DNA of 64,000 nucleotides from Mycteria americana (Eukaryota > Chordata > Aves > Ciconiiformes > Ciconiidae), in contig NC_134373.1 of NCBI RefSeq assembly GCF_035582795.1, forward strand, positions 37,728,501-37,792,500, given 5' to 3'. The notes under the pieces are model-generated. The model was given only the letters and a program-made list of their open reading frames with translations, ran no database searches and had not been told where the DNA came from. Each line of letters starts with the position of its first letter. Positions within the stretch are counted from its first letter, which is position 1. The translations under genes were made by a program, and so were the position numbers. This document shows positions 62,870 to 64,000 of this stretch, in pieces.

Positions 62870-63600
62870 CCAAATCTATTTACCTGCCGTAGCCAGTGGA
62901 GGACTTTGCAAGCCCTACTGTGCTAGGGCATCAGCATAGCAAGGAGGGATATTTGGCTTATTCAAGCGTAGATGTCAGTGGGCAATTGCCTGGGTGGTCT
63001 GCAGACCATGCAACATGCTTTCTGGAGGCACAGCTTCTGGTAATCAGGCAGCTGGCTGCAGTAATAGTTCACGGCATAGCGGTTTGTGGATTATGTTGCC
63101 AGCAAGAGCCTCTTGAAGGCAGCTGAAGCAGTTTATGAAAAGAGAGTTTGATCTGATAGGACGGACTGCCTCTTATCAACCCCATTCCTTTTGTCAAACT
63201 GAAATCTGCTTAACTGTGCCTGGATTAGCCAGACCACCCCAATAGCCTTACGCCAGCCTGTTTGCATTGTGTTTACCTTGCTGTTGTTTTTAAACTTTAG
63301 TAAAACAATCTACCTGTAGAGGAGCAAACTGATGGCATGAGGAGACTGTGCTGAGAGGGGGGAAAAAGTGAGCAAACATCCTGTTCAACAAGGTGTGAGT
63401 AAGATTTTGCACATTCACACCGTGGTACCTAGGGCTTTTTGCAAGACAGCATTTTTCCTATAGTTGTGAATATTGTCTTAGGCCTCAATTTAACCCTCAA
63501 AGAGTTTGCACAGGTTTTGTCAAGTGAGCAGGTGACATGTTAGCCTTTTGGAGAAAGACCTGTAGCAGAGGAGCCTGGTGGGGAGTAAACTGCACCATCC
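62870..63600 (+). other. Intronic stretch
   Basis: A frame in register with the preceding ATG is open again for 77 codons after the TAG at 62890-62892. It has no start codon of its own, so read-through or chance are the options. No repeat family was recognised. Confidence 0.35.
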
Positions 63601-63601
63601 C

Positions 63602-63632
63602 CTGCTCCCTTTCCCTCTCACCCCAGGTAAGC
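63602..63632 (+). promoter_or_regulatory. Recursive-splice-like site, poly(Y)-CAG|GTAAGC
   Basis: An almost unbroken pyrimidine tract of about 22 bases (ctgctccctttccctctcacccc) leads into AG at 63625-63626, followed immediately by GTAAGC. This fuses a strong acceptor to a strong donor, the signature of a ratchet point in long introns. The frame after it is open for 35 more codons to TAG at 63732-63734, so an ordinary or cryptic exon is the alternative. Confidence 0.4.
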
Positions 63633-63639
63633 TGTCCGA

Positions 63640-64000
63640 GGTTGCAAATCGGAGCAGTGACTTTGGCAGTTTCAACTGCTGGCGAAGCAGCAGGGCTTGG
63701 TGTTGCAAAGCAAGAAGTGGTTATTGCTGAGTAGTCTTTTCTTGTGAGGCATCAAATAGTTCAATGGAAATTGAAAGCTATAGAAATCTTTTAACGCTCA
63801 AACTAATTTTAAAGAAATAACCTTTGTGAGGAAAAAATGTGAATACTGCTTTTGGTCTCTGCACTTACTCTTTCTAATCCATAATTTTAAAAGCTTATGG
63901 CTGCTGAGTTTGCTCAACTTGTCTGTCTGTCTAGAGAGTTAGGAGATACTTCGAAAATTTTCTTCTGTCTTGAGCAAGTAAGACTGTGCTGTAAATGGGA
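63640..64000 (+). other. Intronic stretch to the window end
   Basis: Nothing recognised apart from the short open frame just after the site at 63627. The plus-strand gene has no visible end in the window. Confidence 0.4.

Noticed and set aside
1-64000. CRISPR arrays, operons, prophage or insertion sequences of bacterial type
   Set aside because: There are no direct-repeat/spacer arrays or dense long frames. The window has vertebrate CpG depletion, a CpG island and CR1 LINE remnants.

Overview
The window looks like vertebrate nuclear DNA from a sauropsid, most probably a bird. The clearest clue is a CR1-type LINE 3' end at about 52.86-53.02 kb. It carries the characteristic 'ggactagatggtc...ggtcccttccaac' stretch and runs straight into an ATTCT-repeat tail. 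Old, degraded amniote repeats (MIR-like SINEs, L3/CR1-like fragments, hAT-like scraps) are scattered around it. There are no dense young SINEs, GC is about 40 % outside one CpG island, and no long open frames exist. This is a eukaryotic window with split genes, not a compact genome.

Layout. From 1 to about 54.7 kb the sequence is AT-rich intergenic and/or intronic DNA. It holds microsatellites, fossil repeats and a few splice-bounded open stretches that could be exons: minus strand at 0.33-2.55 kb and 13.8 kb, plus strand at 2.15 kb and 17.1 kb. None of these is recognised, and all are low-confidence. The best-supported genes surround a roughly 1 kb CpG island at 55.18-56.17 kb. Leftwards on the minus strand is a compact two-exon gene: exon 1 inside the island, a 169-bp intron, a terminal coding exon ending at 54926, then two AATAAA signals at 54.79 and 54.72 kb. 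Rightwards on the plus strand is a GC-rich first exon with several upstream ATGs and a donor at 55816, followed by a long T/G-rich first intron. A probable second exon at 62729-62863 begins an unrecognised protein, and a recursive-splice-like AG|GTAAG site sits at 63627. The transcript continues past the window end.

How the genes work together: the two genes are head to head with a few hundred bases or less between their likely starts. They share TATA-less, GC-box-rich promoter DNA that includes a 30-bp block duplicated in tandem and an ETS-type CCGGAAGTG site. This is the usual architecture of a bidirectional housekeeping promoter. The minus-strand gene has one visible anomaly: its exon-1 ATG frame and its terminal-exon frame differ by one base, and the change of frame could be explained by the length of a six-G run.

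Limits: nothing here was compared with a database. I could not name any of the genes. Splice sites, polyadenylation signals and repeat families were judged by eye.
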